Part shown: in pieces, positions 8,214 through 16,984 of the stretch
Position numbering within the stretch: the first letter of the stretch is position 1
Layout of the letters: the number at the start of each line of letters is the position of its first letter
NCBI GenBank assembly: GCA_937926975.1
Contig: CALBCJ010000012.1
Coordinates: 1-64,000 of the forward strand
Reading direction: 5' to 3'
DNA length: 64,000 nucleotides
From: an uncultured Propionibacteriaceae bacterium
Lineage (GTDB): Bacteria; Actinomycetota; Actinomycetes; Propionibacteriales; Propionibacteriaceae
Made by a program: the position numbers and the translations under genes
The notes under the pieces: generated by a model
Seen by the model: only the letters and a program-made list of their open reading frames with translations
Told to the model about the DNA's origin: nothing
Databases searched by the model: none

Positions 8214-9581
8214 GTGAGCCGTCCCCGTCCGATCTCTGGTTTCCCCGAGCTGCTGCCGGCGCAGCGGGCGGTGGAGCAGCACGTCCTGGACACGCTGCGC
8301 CAGACGTTCGAGCTGTACGGCTTCGCCAGCATCGAGACCCGGGCCCTGGAGCCGATGGCCCAGCTGTCGCGAAAAGGGGAGATCGACAAAGAGATCTACC
8401 TGGTACGACGGCTGCAGAACCTCCAGGCCGGCCGGGCTGACTCCGACGACCTCGGGCTGCACTTCGACCTCACCGTGCCGTTCGCCCGCTACGTGCTGGA
8501 GCACGCGGGGCACCTGACCTTCCCGTTCCGGCGCTACCAGGTCCAGAAGGTCTGGCGGGGGGAGCGGCCCCAGGACGGACGCTACCGGGAGTTCACTCAG
8601 GCCGACATCGACATCGTGGGGGAGAACCAGCTGGCCGCCCACCACGACGTGGAGATCCCGCTGGTGATGCTGGACGCCCTGGAGCGTCTCCACACCGAGA
8701 CGGGGCTGCCGCCGGTGCGGATGCGGGTCAGCAACCGCAACCTCTCCGAGGGGTTCTACCGCGGGCTCGGAGTGAACGAGCCAGCGGCGGTGCTGCAGCG
8801 GGTCGACAAGCTGGACAAGATCGGAGCCGAGCAGGTCACCCGACTGCTGACCGAGGAGTGCGGGCTCAGCCCGGAGGCGGCCGGCAAGGTGATCGGGCTG
8901 GCCTCGGTCCGCTCCGAGGACGACTCCTTCGTCGACGAGGTCCGGGCGCTGGGAGTTCGCCACGAGCAGCTCGACGAGGGCCTGGAGCTGCTGGCCGAGG
9001 TGGTCCGCTCGGCCGGGCAGTACCGCCCCGGGCGACTGGTGGTCGACCTGTCGATCGCCCGCGGCCTCGACTACTACACCGGCACCGTGTACGAGACCTC
9101 CCTGGTCGGGTACGAGTCGATGGGGTCGATCTCGTCCGGGGGCCGCTACGACTCGCTGGCCAGTGACGGGCGCACCACGTACCCGGGGGTCGGGATCTCG
9201 CTCGGGGTGTCGCGGCTGCTGGTGCCGCTGCTGGCCAAGGGGCGTCTGGTCGCGTCCCGGCCGGTACCGACCGCGGTCCTGGTCGCCGTCACCGACGAGG
9301 ACTCCCGCGCCGAGGCGGTGGCGGTCGCCAGCGCGCTGCGGGCCCGGGGTGTGCCGACCGAGGTGGCGCCCAGCGCTGACCGCTTCGGCAAGCAGATTCG
9401 CTACGCTGACCGGCGTCAGATCCCGTACGTCTGGTTCGGTGGCCGCAGCGGTGAGGTCAAGGACATCCGCTCCGGTGAGCAGGTTCCGGCCGATGCCGAC
9501 CAGTGGTCACCGCCGGAGGCGGACCTCAAGGTCACTGTTCAGGGGCGCTGGGGGGAGCCGGAGGCTGGGGACCGTTCCTGA
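8214..9581 (+). CDS. hisS: Histidyl-tRNA synthetase
   Basis: Class II aminoacyl-tRNA synthetase charging tRNA-His. The 455-residue protein has the class II core with DLTVPFARYV and YRYQ-type motif 2 (RRYQVQKVWRGERPQDGRYREF), the HisRS-specific RGLDYYTGTVYE (near 280-291), GGRYDSL, and a C-terminal anticodon-binding domain. Of two GTG candidates (8184 and 8214), the latter has AGGAG eight bases upstream and begins with SRPRPISGFPE, the family start. It is convergent with the GH16 gene. Confidence 0.97.
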   Translation: MSRPRPISGFPELLPAQRAVEQHVLDTLRQTFELYGFASIETRALEPMAQLSRKGEIDKEIYLVRRLQNLQAGRADSDDLGLHFDLTVPFARYVLEHAGHLTFPFRRYQVQKVWRGERPQDGRYREFTQADIDIVGENQLAAHHDVEIPLVMLDALERLHTETGLPPVRMRVSNRNLSEGFYRGLGVNEPAAVLQRVDKLDKIGAEQVTRLLTEECGLSPEAAGKVIGLASVRSEDDSFVDEVRALGVRHEQLDEGLELLAEVVRSAGQYRPGRLVVDLSIARGLDYYTGTVYETSLVGYESMGSISSGGRYDSLASDGRTTYPGVGISLGVSRLLVPLLAKGRLVASRPVPTAVLVAVTDEDSRAEAVAVASALRARGVPTEVAPSADRFGKQIRYADRRQIPYVWFGGRSGEVKDIRSGEQVPADADQWSPPEADLKVTVQGRWGEPEAGDRS

Positions 9582-9589
9582 GCCCGGTC

Positions 9590-9611
9590 TGAGCGAGGTC
9601 TGGTCCGCTCA
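9590..9611. terminator. Short hairpin between convergent hisS and GH16 gene
   Basis: Perfect 6-bp arms tgagcg / cgctca with a 10-nt loop, overlapping the stop codon of the minus-strand GH16 gene. It is the only structure in the 27-bp gap, so it may serve both genes. Confidence 0.4.
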
Positions 9612-11060
9612 GTCCATCGCCCAGACCCGGACGTAGTCGACCTCCAGGCAGGCCTCCTCCAAGGTCGCCGGGTCGGGCCGCTGGTCCCAGGACTTGCAGC
9701 CGGTCTGGGCGTTGATCCGCAGGTGGTACTCGGTACCGGGGCCGAAGCACTGATCGAAGAGCTGCGGCTCGTGGTCGCGCAGAACCTCGTGGAACCGGGT
9801 TCCGTCGAAGAAGAACGTGATCCGGCCGGGGGTCTTCTCGACCGCGTAGGTGTGGAAGCCGCTCAGGTCCGGTCGGGGCAGCACGTCCTGAGGCCGCTTG
9901 CGGGAGCCGTCAGTCTGAGAGAAGTGGACCGTGGCCCCGACCACCCCGGTGGCGTCCCCGCCGCCGTACGCCTCGGCGATGTCGATCTCCCCGCCGACGG
10001 AGCGGTCGTTGGGGCGCATCCAGACACCGCCCCAGAGCCCTTCGACGTCCTGGGGGAAACGGACCCGGGCCTCGACCTTGCCGTACACGAAGCCCTTGAG
10101 GGCGTCGGCGCCGTGGGTGTCCTCGGTGGTGATGTACCCCTCGTCGTAGAACCGCTGGGTGGCGACCTTGTTCGCCTGGTCGGTCGAGTTCGGCCAGTTC
10201 GTGACCGGGTTCAGCGAGCCGTCCGGGTTGCGGCGCACCCGCCACCAGAGCCGGGCGCAGCCACCGGACACGTCGTGCGCGGTGACATTGACCACACCCC
10301 AGTCGTAGGCGAGGTAGCTGATCGAGTCGATGTGCCGGTACGGAGAGGTGCGGTCCACCGTCTCCGCCCAGCGGCCGGGGTCGACGTTGGCGCCTGAGCT
10401 GAAGTCGTCGCTGAAGATCAGGCGGGAGAAGGTCTGAGAGCGGTCGACACCGTCCTTGCGGCCGCCTGAGGAGGTCTGGGTCAGGTGGGTGCGTCGGACC
10501 GTGGCCGACGAGCCCGACTTGCCGAGGTAGAAGCTCTGCACCACCCAGGTCCCGTCGGGTACTGCCTCGTCACGCGCCTCGATGGTGAGGGTGACCTGCC
10601 CGCAGCGGGCCTGGGCGGTCAGCGCAGGGCCGGTCGCCGTCAGCGTCATCGTCCACTCGGCCTCGCCGCCGGGCAGCTGTGACAGCGGGGCCGACGCACT
10701 CCTGCCCAGGACTGTGGAGGCCTGGTCGACGACCCGGACCAGCTCAAGAACGGCCAAGCCGCTGCGGTTGACCAGGGAGGCGCTGTAGCGGTTGCCGCCG
10801 CGGCTGGTCGCAGCCCGGACGTAGACGCTGGAGTAGAGCGGGGCGTCGAGGGCAGCCAGGTCGACCGTGAAGGTCGAGGTGGCGGTCTGGTCGGCGCCCA
10901 GGGTGACCGCCTGGGCGGCATCGACCGACTGGCCCCCCTGAACAGTGATGTCCTTGGCGTAGTCGTTGGCGTCGGCCAGGGCCGGTTCAGCGCCCGCCAG
11001 GGCCGCGGCACCGGCAGCGCCGGCGGTCAGGAGCAAGGTTCGACGGGACAGACGGGGCAT
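9609..11060 (-). CDS. Secreted glycoside hydrolase family 16 protein
   Basis: A 483-residue exported enzyme. The N-terminus has a twin-arginine-like signal (SRRTLLLTAGAAGAAALAG, cleavage near AEPALA). Residues ~35-190 look like a beta-rich accessory module. The C-terminal half is a GH16 domain with the catalytic signature E358-I-D360-I-A-E363 and a closing VDYVRVW strand. GH16 enzymes cut beta-1,3/1,4-glucans, galactans or related polymers; the exact substrate cannot be told here. It has a clear GAGGAG ribosome site. It sits beside a ROK regulator and xylose genes, suggesting a role in plant or algal polysaccharide use. Confidence 0.9.
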   Translation of the reverse strand: MPRLSRRTLLLTAGAAGAAALAGAEPALADANDYAKDITVQGGQSVDAAQAVTLGADQTATSTFTVDLAALDAPLYSSVYVRAATSRGGNRYSASLVNRSGLAVLELVRVVDQASTVLGRSASAPLSQLPGGEAEWTMTLTATGPALTAQARCGQVTLTIEARDEAVPDGTWVVQSFYLGKSGSSATVRRTHLTQTSSGGRKDGVDRSQTFSRLIFSDDFSSGANVDPGRWAETVDRTSPYRHIDSISYLAYDWGVVNVTAHDVSGGCARLWWRVRRNPDGSLNPVTNWPNSTDQANKVATQRFYDEGYITTEDTHGADALKGFVYGKVEARVRFPQDVEGLWGGVWMRPNDRSVGGEIDIAEAYGGGDATGVVGATVHFSQTDGSRKRPQDVLPRPDLSGFHTYAVEKTPGRITFFFDGTRFHEVLRDHEPQLFDQCFGPGTEYHLRINAQTGCKSWDQRPDPATLEEACLEVDYVRVWAMD

Positions 11061-11177
11061 AAGAGCTCCTCCGTGCTCAGTGGGGTGTGCAGGTGGCCCC
11101 GAGCACCAGGGCCGCAGGATCCATCCTGCCTCAGACCGGGTGCTCTTCTGACCCTCTGCTGCCCAGCAGGCGAGACG

Positions 11178-12449
11178 TCAGGACGAGCGGTCCGAGGTCT
11201 GCCTCCCGAGGCTGTCGGCCTCGTGCCCGTGAGCCTCGACCACCGCGGAGGGATCGGCGAGCAGGTCGATGACGCCGGCGTACGCGGCTCCGAGGGCCGC
11301 TGGCGCCTCGTCGTCCAGGCGTCGCAGCTCCACCTGGACCTGGGCGAACGGTGCTGCCAGCACCCGCTCCGCGAGCTCTGTGCGGACGACCGGGAGGATC
11401 TGGGGGCCGAGGTCGGCCAGGTGCCCGCCGAGAACTACGACCGGCAGGTCAAGCAGGTTGAGCGCGGCCGACAGGGCGATCCCGAGTGCTCGCCCGACCG
11501 TCTCGACGGCAGCGACCACGGTCGGGTCACGCCGCTCGAGGGCCTGCAGCAGCTGGCTCCAGCCGGAGCAGCCGGCCGCTCGCAGCACCGCCGCCCGGCC
11601 GGCCACCGTCTCCAGGCAGCCCCGGGCGCCGCAGCCGCAGCGAAGTCCGTCAGGGTCGACACAGAGGTGGCCCAGCTCGCCGGCCCAGCCGTGCGGCCCG
11701 GACCAGACCTGTCCTTGGCGGACAGTGGCCGAGCCGATGCCGACGTTGCCCGAGACGTACAGGAAGGTCTCCGGGCCGGTCAGCCGGCCCGGGGCGGACA
11801 TCGCGATCGTGAGGGCCGCGAAGTCGGCCTCGTTGCCCGCCTTCAGCCCGGCGCTCAGGTCGAGGCCACCGGCCCGCAGCCCGGCGGCCAGGTTGACCTG
11901 CGACCAGCCCAGGTTCGGTGCCCGCAGCAGCACCGTACGGGTGTGGTCGATGATCCCGGGCAGGGCGACCCGGACCGAGAGCAGCTCACCGGGGGCGTCT
12001 CGCAGCACCTCGCGGCCCAGGCCGCCGAGCTGGGCCAGGACCGTCGCCGGTTCCTTCCCGGCGTTGTCGGAAGGCACGACGACCCGGCCCTGGACGGCGC
12101 CGGTGAGGTCGACCACGGTGGCCGCGAGGTGGGCGACGTTCGCTTCGAGACCGAGGGCCAGGTAGGTGTCGGAGGCCGGGCAGACCGGGGTGCCGGGGCG
12201 GCCCCGGCGGCTGCGTGGCTCGGCCACCCCCTCGGTCAGCAGGCCGACGGCGATCAGCGTGTCCACCAGGCGCGACACGGTGGAGCGGGTCATGCCGGTG
12301 GCGGCGGCGATGCCGGCGCGGGTCAGCGCCCCCGGCTGAGCGAAGACCTGCCGGGCCACCAGGCCGAGGTTGAGCTCGCGCAGCGTCGACTGGCGGGCTC
12401 CCTGCTGCGGGGCGACCGGCGCCAGGCCCTGGTCAGGAGTGTCGGCCAC
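11178..12449 (-). CDS. ROK-family transcriptional regulator (XylR-like)
   Basis: A 423-residue DNA-binding repressor. The N-terminal winged helix (about 20-80) contains TRAGIAAATGMTRSTVSRLVDTL. The ROK sugar-kinase-like domain carries the zinc motif GHLCVDPDGLRCGCGARGC near 255-275. It starts with GTG at 12449 and is divergent from xylA, 64 bp away, so it probably binds the AT-rich element between them and responds to xylose or a xylo-oligosaccharide. Which of xylA, the GH16 gene and the kinase it controls is inference from position. Confidence 0.9.
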   Translation of the reverse strand: MADTPDQGLAPVAPQQGARQSTLRELNLGLVARQVFAQPGALTRAGIAAATGMTRSTVSRLVDTLIAVGLLTEGVAEPRSRRGRPGTPVCPASDTYLALGLEANVAHLAATVVDLTGAVQGRVVVPSDNAGKEPATVLAQLGGLGREVLRDAPGELLSVRVALPGIIDHTRTVLLRAPNLGWSQVNLAAGLRAGGLDLSAGLKAGNEADFAALTIAMSAPGRLTGPETFLYVSGNVGIGSATVRQGQVWSGPHGWAGELGHLCVDPDGLRCGCGARGCLETVAGRAAVLRAAGCSGWSQLLQALERRDPTVVAAVETVGRALGIALSAALNLLDLPVVVLGGHLADLGPQILPVVRTELAERVLAAPFAQVQVELRRLDDEAPAALGAAYAGVIDLLADPSAVVEAHGHEADSLGRQTSDRSS

Positions 12450-12452
12450 GGG

Positions 12453-12500
12453 TTGACTCTAGCCCTCCAGATTATTAGTCTCTTCATCAAACAAAGGTAG
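12453..12500 (+). promoter_or_regulatory. xylA promoter with overlapping AT-rich operator candidate
   Basis: A -35 box TTGACT (12453-12458), 17-bp spacer and -10 box TAGTCT (12476-12481) point toward xylA. The sequence ttattagtctcttcatcaaa and the following caaaggta is unusually AT-rich for this genome. It loosely resembles the TTAGT...AAACAAA layout of XylR/ROK operators, and a bound repressor would block the -10 box. Confidence 0.5.
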
Positions 12501-12513
12501 TCGAGGAGGACCC

Positions 12514-13686
12514 ATGGTTCGTGCACCCCAGCCGTCAGACAAGTTCTCGTTTGGTCTGTGGACCCTGGGCTGGCCGGCGGGCGACCCGTTCGGAGAGCCG
12601 ACCCGTCCGTCGCTGGCCCCGGCCCGCTACGTCGAGGAGCTCGCCAAGCGCGGGGCCTGGGGAGTCACCTTCCACGACAACGACGTGTACCCGTTCGACG
12701 CCAGCGACACCGAGCGCCGCAAGGACCTCGACACGTTCAAGAAGGCCTGCGACGACCACGGCATCGTGATCGAGATGGTCACCACGAACACCTTCAGCAA
12801 CCCGGTCTTCAAGGAGGGCGCGCTCACCGCCAACGACCGCCGGGTCCGCCGGTTCGGGCTGCGCAAGCTGCTGCGCAACGTGGACCTGGCCGCCGAGCTG
12901 GGTGCCACCACCTTCGTGATGTGGGGTGGTCGCGAGGGCGCCGAGTACGACACCAGCAAGGACCTGTACGCGGCGCACGCCCGCTACGCCGAGGGTCTCG
13001 ACACGGTTGCTGGGTACATCAAGAGTCAGGGCTACCAGCTGCGGATCGCCCTGGAGCCGAAGCCGAACGAGCCGCGCGGTGACATCTTCCTGCCCACCAT
13101 CGGCCACGCCCTGGCGATGATCTCGACCCTCGACAACGGCGACATCGTCGGCCTCAACCCCGAGGTCGGCCACGAGCAGATGGCCAACCTCAACTACACC
13201 CACGGCCTGGCCCAGGCGCTGCACTGCGGCAAGCTCTTCCACATCGACCTGAACGGGCAGAAGGGCCTCAAGTACGACCAGGACCTGGTCTTCGGCCACG
13301 GCGACCTGCTGAGCGCCTTCTTCACCGTCGACCTGCTGGTCAACGGCTTCCCGAACGGCGGCCCGCGCTACGACGGCCCGGTGCACTTCGACTACAAGCC
13401 GTCGCGTACCGACGGCTACGAGGGCGCCTGGGAGACGGTCTCGGCGAACATGGAGATGTACCTGATGCTGGCCGAGAAGGCGAGGGCTTTCCGAGCCGAC
13501 CCGGTGGTCACCGAGGCGATGACCGTGGCCGGTGTCTTCGAGCTGGGCGAGCCGACCCTGGCCCCGGGGGAGTCGGTGGCCGACTTCCTGGCCAGCGACG
13601 AGGTGGTCGACCCGGACGAGCTGGCACAGCGCGACTACCACCTGGCCCACCTGTACCAGCTGGCGCTGGGGCACCTGATCGGCTGA
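12514..13686 (+). CDS. xylA: Xylose isomerase
   Basis: Interconverts D-xylose and D-xylulose (also glucose/fructose). At 390 residues it matches the short actinobacterial class I enzyme. Signatures include FGLWTLGW at the N-terminus, VTFHDNDVYPFDA (with catalytic His), VMWGGREGAEYD, ALEPKPNEPRGD and GLNPEVGHEQM (metal ligands), and FHIDLNGQ. ATG start with GAGGAGGA 4-11 bp upstream. It is transcribed away from the ROK gene and converges on the xylulokinase-type gene. Confidence 0.97.
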   Translation: MVRAPQPSDKFSFGLWTLGWPAGDPFGEPTRPSLAPARYVEELAKRGAWGVTFHDNDVYPFDASDTERRKDLDTFKKACDDHGIVIEMVTTNTFSNPVFKEGALTANDRRVRRFGLRKLLRNVDLAAELGATTFVMWGGREGAEYDTSKDLYAAHARYAEGLDTVAGYIKSQGYQLRIALEPKPNEPRGDIFLPTIGHALAMISTLDNGDIVGLNPEVGHEQMANLNYTHGLAQALHCGKLFHIDLNGQKGLKYDQDLVFGHGDLLSAFFTVDLLVNGFPNGGPRYDGPVHFDYKPSRTDGYEGAWETVSANMEMYLMLAEKARAFRADPVVTEAMTVAGVFELGEPTLAPGESVADFLASDEVVDPDELAQRDYHLAHLYQLALGHLIG

Positions 13687-13699
13687 CGACAACCCCGCA

Positions 13700-13735
13700 G
13701 ACCGGGCCCGGTGGGACCAGCCGCCGGGCCCGGTC
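13700..13735. terminator. Strong bidirectional terminator between xylA and the sugar kinase
   Basis: Perfect 12-bp inverted repeat gaccgggcccgg / ccgggcccggtc with a 12-nt loop, 14 bp after the xylA stop and 24 bp from the convergent kinase stop. Confidence 0.8.
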
Positions 13736-13759
13736 GTGCTGTGCCGCCCTCTGGTGGGG

Positions 13760-15163
13760 TCAGACCCGCTGCCGGGCGGCGGCGATGAAGGACCGCAGGT
13801 GGTGGCGGTACGGCTGACTGAGCCCCGGGTACGGCTCGAGGCCCACCGTGGGGAGGGTGGTGCTGTCCGGGTCGGCCAGCCCGGCCCGTACCAGGGCCAG
13901 CAGCGCGGCACCACAGGCCACCGGCTCGGGGGCTGTAACCAGACGGGCGGGCCGGTCTGCCAGGCTGGCCTTGACCCGCTGCCAGACGAGACTGCGCCGG
14001 ACCGCCTCGCCGATCACGACCAGGTCATCGCAGGCCGAGACCTGCTCAGCCTGCCGCTGCACCAGCCACTGCGCCTGGCAGCAGACCGCCTCCAGAGCCC
14101 TGGTTCCCGGAGCCGGCAGCGGCCCCGGACCCCAGCTGCGGACCCGGGCCTGCGGGTCCGGGTCGGGGGCCTGGCGGCCGCGCGGGTACGGCAGCAGGCC
14201 CGATCCTGACGCGAGCCCGGACTCCGGCAGACCGGCCAGGAGCCGGTCGACGTCGCCGTTCGCGTACACCTCGGCCAGCTGCTGGACGAAGGCCCCGGCG
14301 CTAGGTGAGCCGGCCACCACCGCCTCGGTCACCCCGTCCACGGCCCGGGTCACGCTCATCCCGTCACGCCCCAGCCGCGCCCGGTCGGTGACCGGCTCGG
14401 TCAGGCTCAGCACCGCCTCGGCAGTCCCGACCGAGTTGGCCACCTGACTTCGCTGCCGGACCCCGGCCGCCCAGGCCGCCACCTGGTGGTCGTGCCCGGC
14501 GACCAGCACCGGGCACCCAGCGAGCGGGCGGCCTGGCAGGACCCGGGCTAGCGGGTCGCCCGGCCGGTACACCCGCGGCAGCTGGTCGGGAGTCATGCCG
14601 GCCTCGGCCAGCAGCTCCGGGTCGAAGACCGGGGCGCAGGGCTGCCCCGCCGGCGGCAGCCGGTAGGCCAGGCTCCGCCCGGCCAGGGTGTGGTCGCTCA
14701 CCAGCTGCCCGGTCAGGGCCAGGTGCACCAGGTCGGCCGCCCCCGCCCAGCGCACCCGCCGGACCAGGTCCGGCTGCTCGCGGCGCAGCTCCAGCCAGTA
14801 CGCCAGCGGCGGCTTTGGCCCGGGCCGGACCCCGGTGGCCTCGAAGAGGGCATCCCAGCCGACCCGCTCGACCAGGGCCTGAACCTCCTGCCCGGAGCGG
14901 GACTCAGTCCACGAGACCATCGGGCCCAGCGCCTCACCGGACCGGTCCAGCAGCCAGCCGGACTCGGCCATCGAGGCGATCCCCACCGCCTGCGGCGGGG
15001 CCGGGGACGCTGCCACCACCTCGCTGACCAGCGCCAGAACGTCAGCCACCAGGCGCCCGGCGTCGCGGGGTGTCGGGCGGCTGCGGACCAGCAGCGGCCC
15101 GTCCGCTGCGGCGACGACCACCTTGGTACTCGTGGTCCCGACATCGATCCCCAGAGCCAGCAC
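13760..15163 (-). CDS. xylB: FGGY-family carbohydrate kinase, probably xylulokinase
   Basis: Phosphorylates a sugar, most likely D-xylulose to xylulose 5-phosphate after xylA. The 467-residue protein starts LALGIDVGTTSTKVVVAA, the phosphate-1 motif of the actin-like ATPase fold, and has VAGHDHQVAAW and NSVGTAEAV (FGGY-type core). The family also contains gluconate and ribulose kinases, and this protein is on the short, divergent side. The xylulokinase call therefore leans on the neighbourhood. GTG start at 15163. It is divergent from the AGE isomerase gene with 61 bp between. Confidence 0.8.
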   Translation of the reverse strand: MLALGIDVGTTSTKVVVAAADGPLLVRSRPTPRDAGRLVADVLALVSEVVAASPAPPQAVGIASMAESGWLLDRSGEALGPMVSWTESRSGQEVQALVERVGWDALFEATGVRPGPKPPLAYWLELRREQPDLVRRVRWAGAADLVHLALTGQLVSDHTLAGRSLAYRLPPAGQPCAPVFDPELLAEAGMTPDQLPRVYRPGDPLARVLPGRPLAGCPVLVAGHDHQVAAWAAGVRQRSQVANSVGTAEAVLSLTEPVTDRARLGRDGMSVTRAVDGVTEAVVAGSPSAGAFVQQLAEVYANGDVDRLLAGLPESGLASGSGLLPYPRGRQAPDPDPQARVRSWGPGPLPAPGTRALEAVCCQAQWLVQRQAEQVSACDDLVVIGEAVRRSLVWQRVKASLADRPARLVTAPEPVACGAALLALVRAGLADPDSTTLPTVGLEPYPGLSQPYRHHLRSFIAAARQRV

Positions 15164-15212
15164 CCGCCCATCGTGCCGCAGCCCTGCCGGTCCCGTGGCC
15201 GCAGCAGCCGTC

Positions 15213-15218
15213 TAGGGT
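15213..15218 (+). promoter_or_regulatory. Probable -10 box of a leaderless AGE-isomerase transcript
   Basis: TAGGGT lies 6 nt before the ATG at 15225 and no ribosome site is present, the arrangement of leaderless actinobacterial mRNAs. Confidence 0.5.
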
Positions 15219-15224
15219 TGGGTC

Positions 15225-16463
15225 ATGAGCACCACGTGGCTGGACCTGCCCTCGCACCACTCCTGGCTGCACCGCGAGCACCTGTCGCTGCTGGACTTCG
15301 GCCGCCGGGCGGTCCGTCCCGGCGGAGGCGCCAGCTACCTCGGCGACGACGGGACCCCCGACCACGAGCAGCCGCTGGCTCCGTACCATACCGCCCGGAT
15401 GGTGCACGTCTTCGGCCTGGGCGCCCTCGCCGGAGTCCCCGGCTGCCGCAGCAAGGCGGTCCAGGTGATGGCCGCCCTGCAGCCGGGCGGGGCGCTGCGC
15501 GACCCCGAGCACCCCGGGTGGTTCCACCAGGGTGAGCCGGCCCTCGACGCCAGCAAGCACTGCTACGACCACGTCCACGTCCTGCTCGGCGCCAGCACTG
15601 CGCGGCTGGCCGCTCTGCCCGGGGCCGACGACCTCTTCGCCGAGGCCGCCGCGCTGGTCGGTGAGCGCTTCTGGGACGACGAGCGGGGGCTGCTGCGCGA
15701 CGAGTTCGACCGGGCCTGGACAGCGCCGGTGGACTACCTCGGGGCCAACGCCAACATGCACGGCCTGGAGGCCTCACTCGCCGCGTACGACGCCAGCGGC
15801 GACCCGGGCTGGCTGCAGCGTGGGCGGCGGATCGCTGACTTCTTCATGCCCGCGGCCGAGCGCTTCGGCTGGCGGCTGCCGGAGCACTACCACCCCGACG
15901 CCACGATCTGGGACGACTTCAACATCGACCGTCCCGACGACCAGTTCAAGCCGTACGGGGCGACCATCGGCCACGGGCTGGAGTGGTGCCGGCTGCTGCT
16001 GCACCTGGAAGCCTCGCTGGAGGCGGCCGGCCTGCCCAGCGACGACCTGGCCCGGGCGGCCCAGGGCCTGTTCGAGCGGGCGGTCGCCGACGGCTGGGCC
16101 TCCGACGGCGCGGACGGCTTCGTCTACACCACCGACTTCGACGGCCGACCGATCATCCGGACCCGGCTGTGGTGGGTGGTCTGTGAGGCCGTCAACGCTG
16201 CCGCCTGCCTGTACCGGCGCACCGGCGACCAGGCGTACGCCGACTGGTACCAGCTGTGGTGGGACTACACCGCCGACCACCTGCTGGACCGGGACCTGGG
16301 CGGCTGGCACCACGAGCTGGACCCGAGCAACCAGCTCAGTCACAGCATCTGGCCTGGCAAGCCCGACCTGTACCACACCACCCAGACCTGCCTGGTGCCT
16401 CGGCTGCCGCTGGCACCAGGGATGGCCCGGGCGCTGCGGGAGCAGGGTGAGGCCGCCTCCTGA
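15225..16463 (+). CDS. AGE-family sugar epimerase/isomerase
   Basis: A 412-residue (alpha/alpha)6-barrel protein of the N-acylglucosamine 2-epimerase family. Motifs include YHTARMVHVFGLGAL near the N-terminus, GANANMHGLEA (catalytic His region), a WDDFNIDRPDDQFKPYG segment, GHGLEW, and WWVVCEAVNAA. These place it with the YihS / mannose isomerase group rather than with renin-binding epimerases. The likely reaction is aldose-ketose isomerisation, for example mannose-fructose. Its place in the xyl island suggests a role in feeding plant sugars into the central pathway. Confidence 0.85.
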   Translation: MSTTWLDLPSHHSWLHREHLSLLDFGRRAVRPGGGASYLGDDGTPDHEQPLAPYHTARMVHVFGLGALAGVPGCRSKAVQVMAALQPGGALRDPEHPGWFHQGEPALDASKHCYDHVHVLLGASTARLAALPGADDLFAEAAALVGERFWDDERGLLRDEFDRAWTAPVDYLGANANMHGLEASLAAYDASGDPGWLQRGRRIADFFMPAAERFGWRLPEHYHPDATIWDDFNIDRPDDQFKPYGATIGHGLEWCRLLLHLEASLEAAGLPSDDLARAAQGLFERAVADGWASDGADGFVYTTDFDGRPIIRTRLWWVVCEAVNAAACLYRRTGDQAYADWYQLWWDYTADHLLDRDLGGWHHELDPSNQLSHSIWPGKPDLYHTTQTCLVPRLPLAPGMARALREQGEAAS

Positions 16464-16478
16464 GAGTGTGGCAGACGC

Positions 16479-16498
16479 AGCCCCGAGGTCTTCGGGCT
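16479..16498 (+). terminator. Weak hairpin downstream of the AGE gene
   Basis: Arms agccc / gggct extended by a two-base stem after a bulged C, 15 bp past the stop. It is the best terminator candidate in the 110-bp gap before the convergent SMR pseudogene. Confidence 0.35.
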
Positions 16499-16573
16499 GA
16501 CTCATCTCTCACTCCCCAATGCCCTGTGGTCGTATGGTAACTGGGCTTTGCACTACTGAAGAAGAGCGCCGAC

Positions 16574-16910
16574 TCACAAGTGCTCCCTGGTGCTTTCAGC
16601 TAGAAACACGCCGACCATGATCAGGACTATTCCGGCCAGCATCCTCTTGGTGATTTCCTCTCGAATACAGGTAGTGCGCTGTGACGGCAGCTCCACCCGC
16701 CGACCACGCTCCGCAGGCAACGCCCAAAGGAAAACCTCGGCGCAGGAGCAGTGCCAGTACGCCGAAAGCCCCGACATAGGCAATAGCGGTGGTGCCGTAC
16801 CAGGCTGCCTTCCGTGAGCGCGAGGCCTGCTGGAGCGACAAAGTCCCCGCGACTTCCAGCAGGATGGCGCACCCGAGCACTCCCCAGTTCAATCGGTTCT
16901 CCGAAATCAC
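16574..16910 (-). pseudogene. Frameshifted small multidrug resistance (SMR) family transporter
   Basis: From the GTG at 16910, one frame encodes NWGVLGCAILLEVAGTLSLQ through LLLRRGFPLGVACGAWSAGG, the first three helices of an SMR protein with its membrane Glu. After about 16690 homology moves to another frame: REEITKRMLAGIVLIMVGVFL, the fourth helix, ending at 16574. Family alignment from memory suggests about two residues are missing at the junction, so a ~5-nt deletion is the simplest explanation. SMR proteins export cationic drugs or guanidinium. It lies 75 bp downstream of the DUF5360 gene in the same direction. Base composition is clearly lower in GC than its neighbours. Confidence 0.75.
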
Positions 16911-16984
16911 CTGGCTGGAATCCCTGCCCCCGGTTCGACGAGCTGAAGGACCGCCTGGGGTGACGGGACATCTGCGACTGCACC

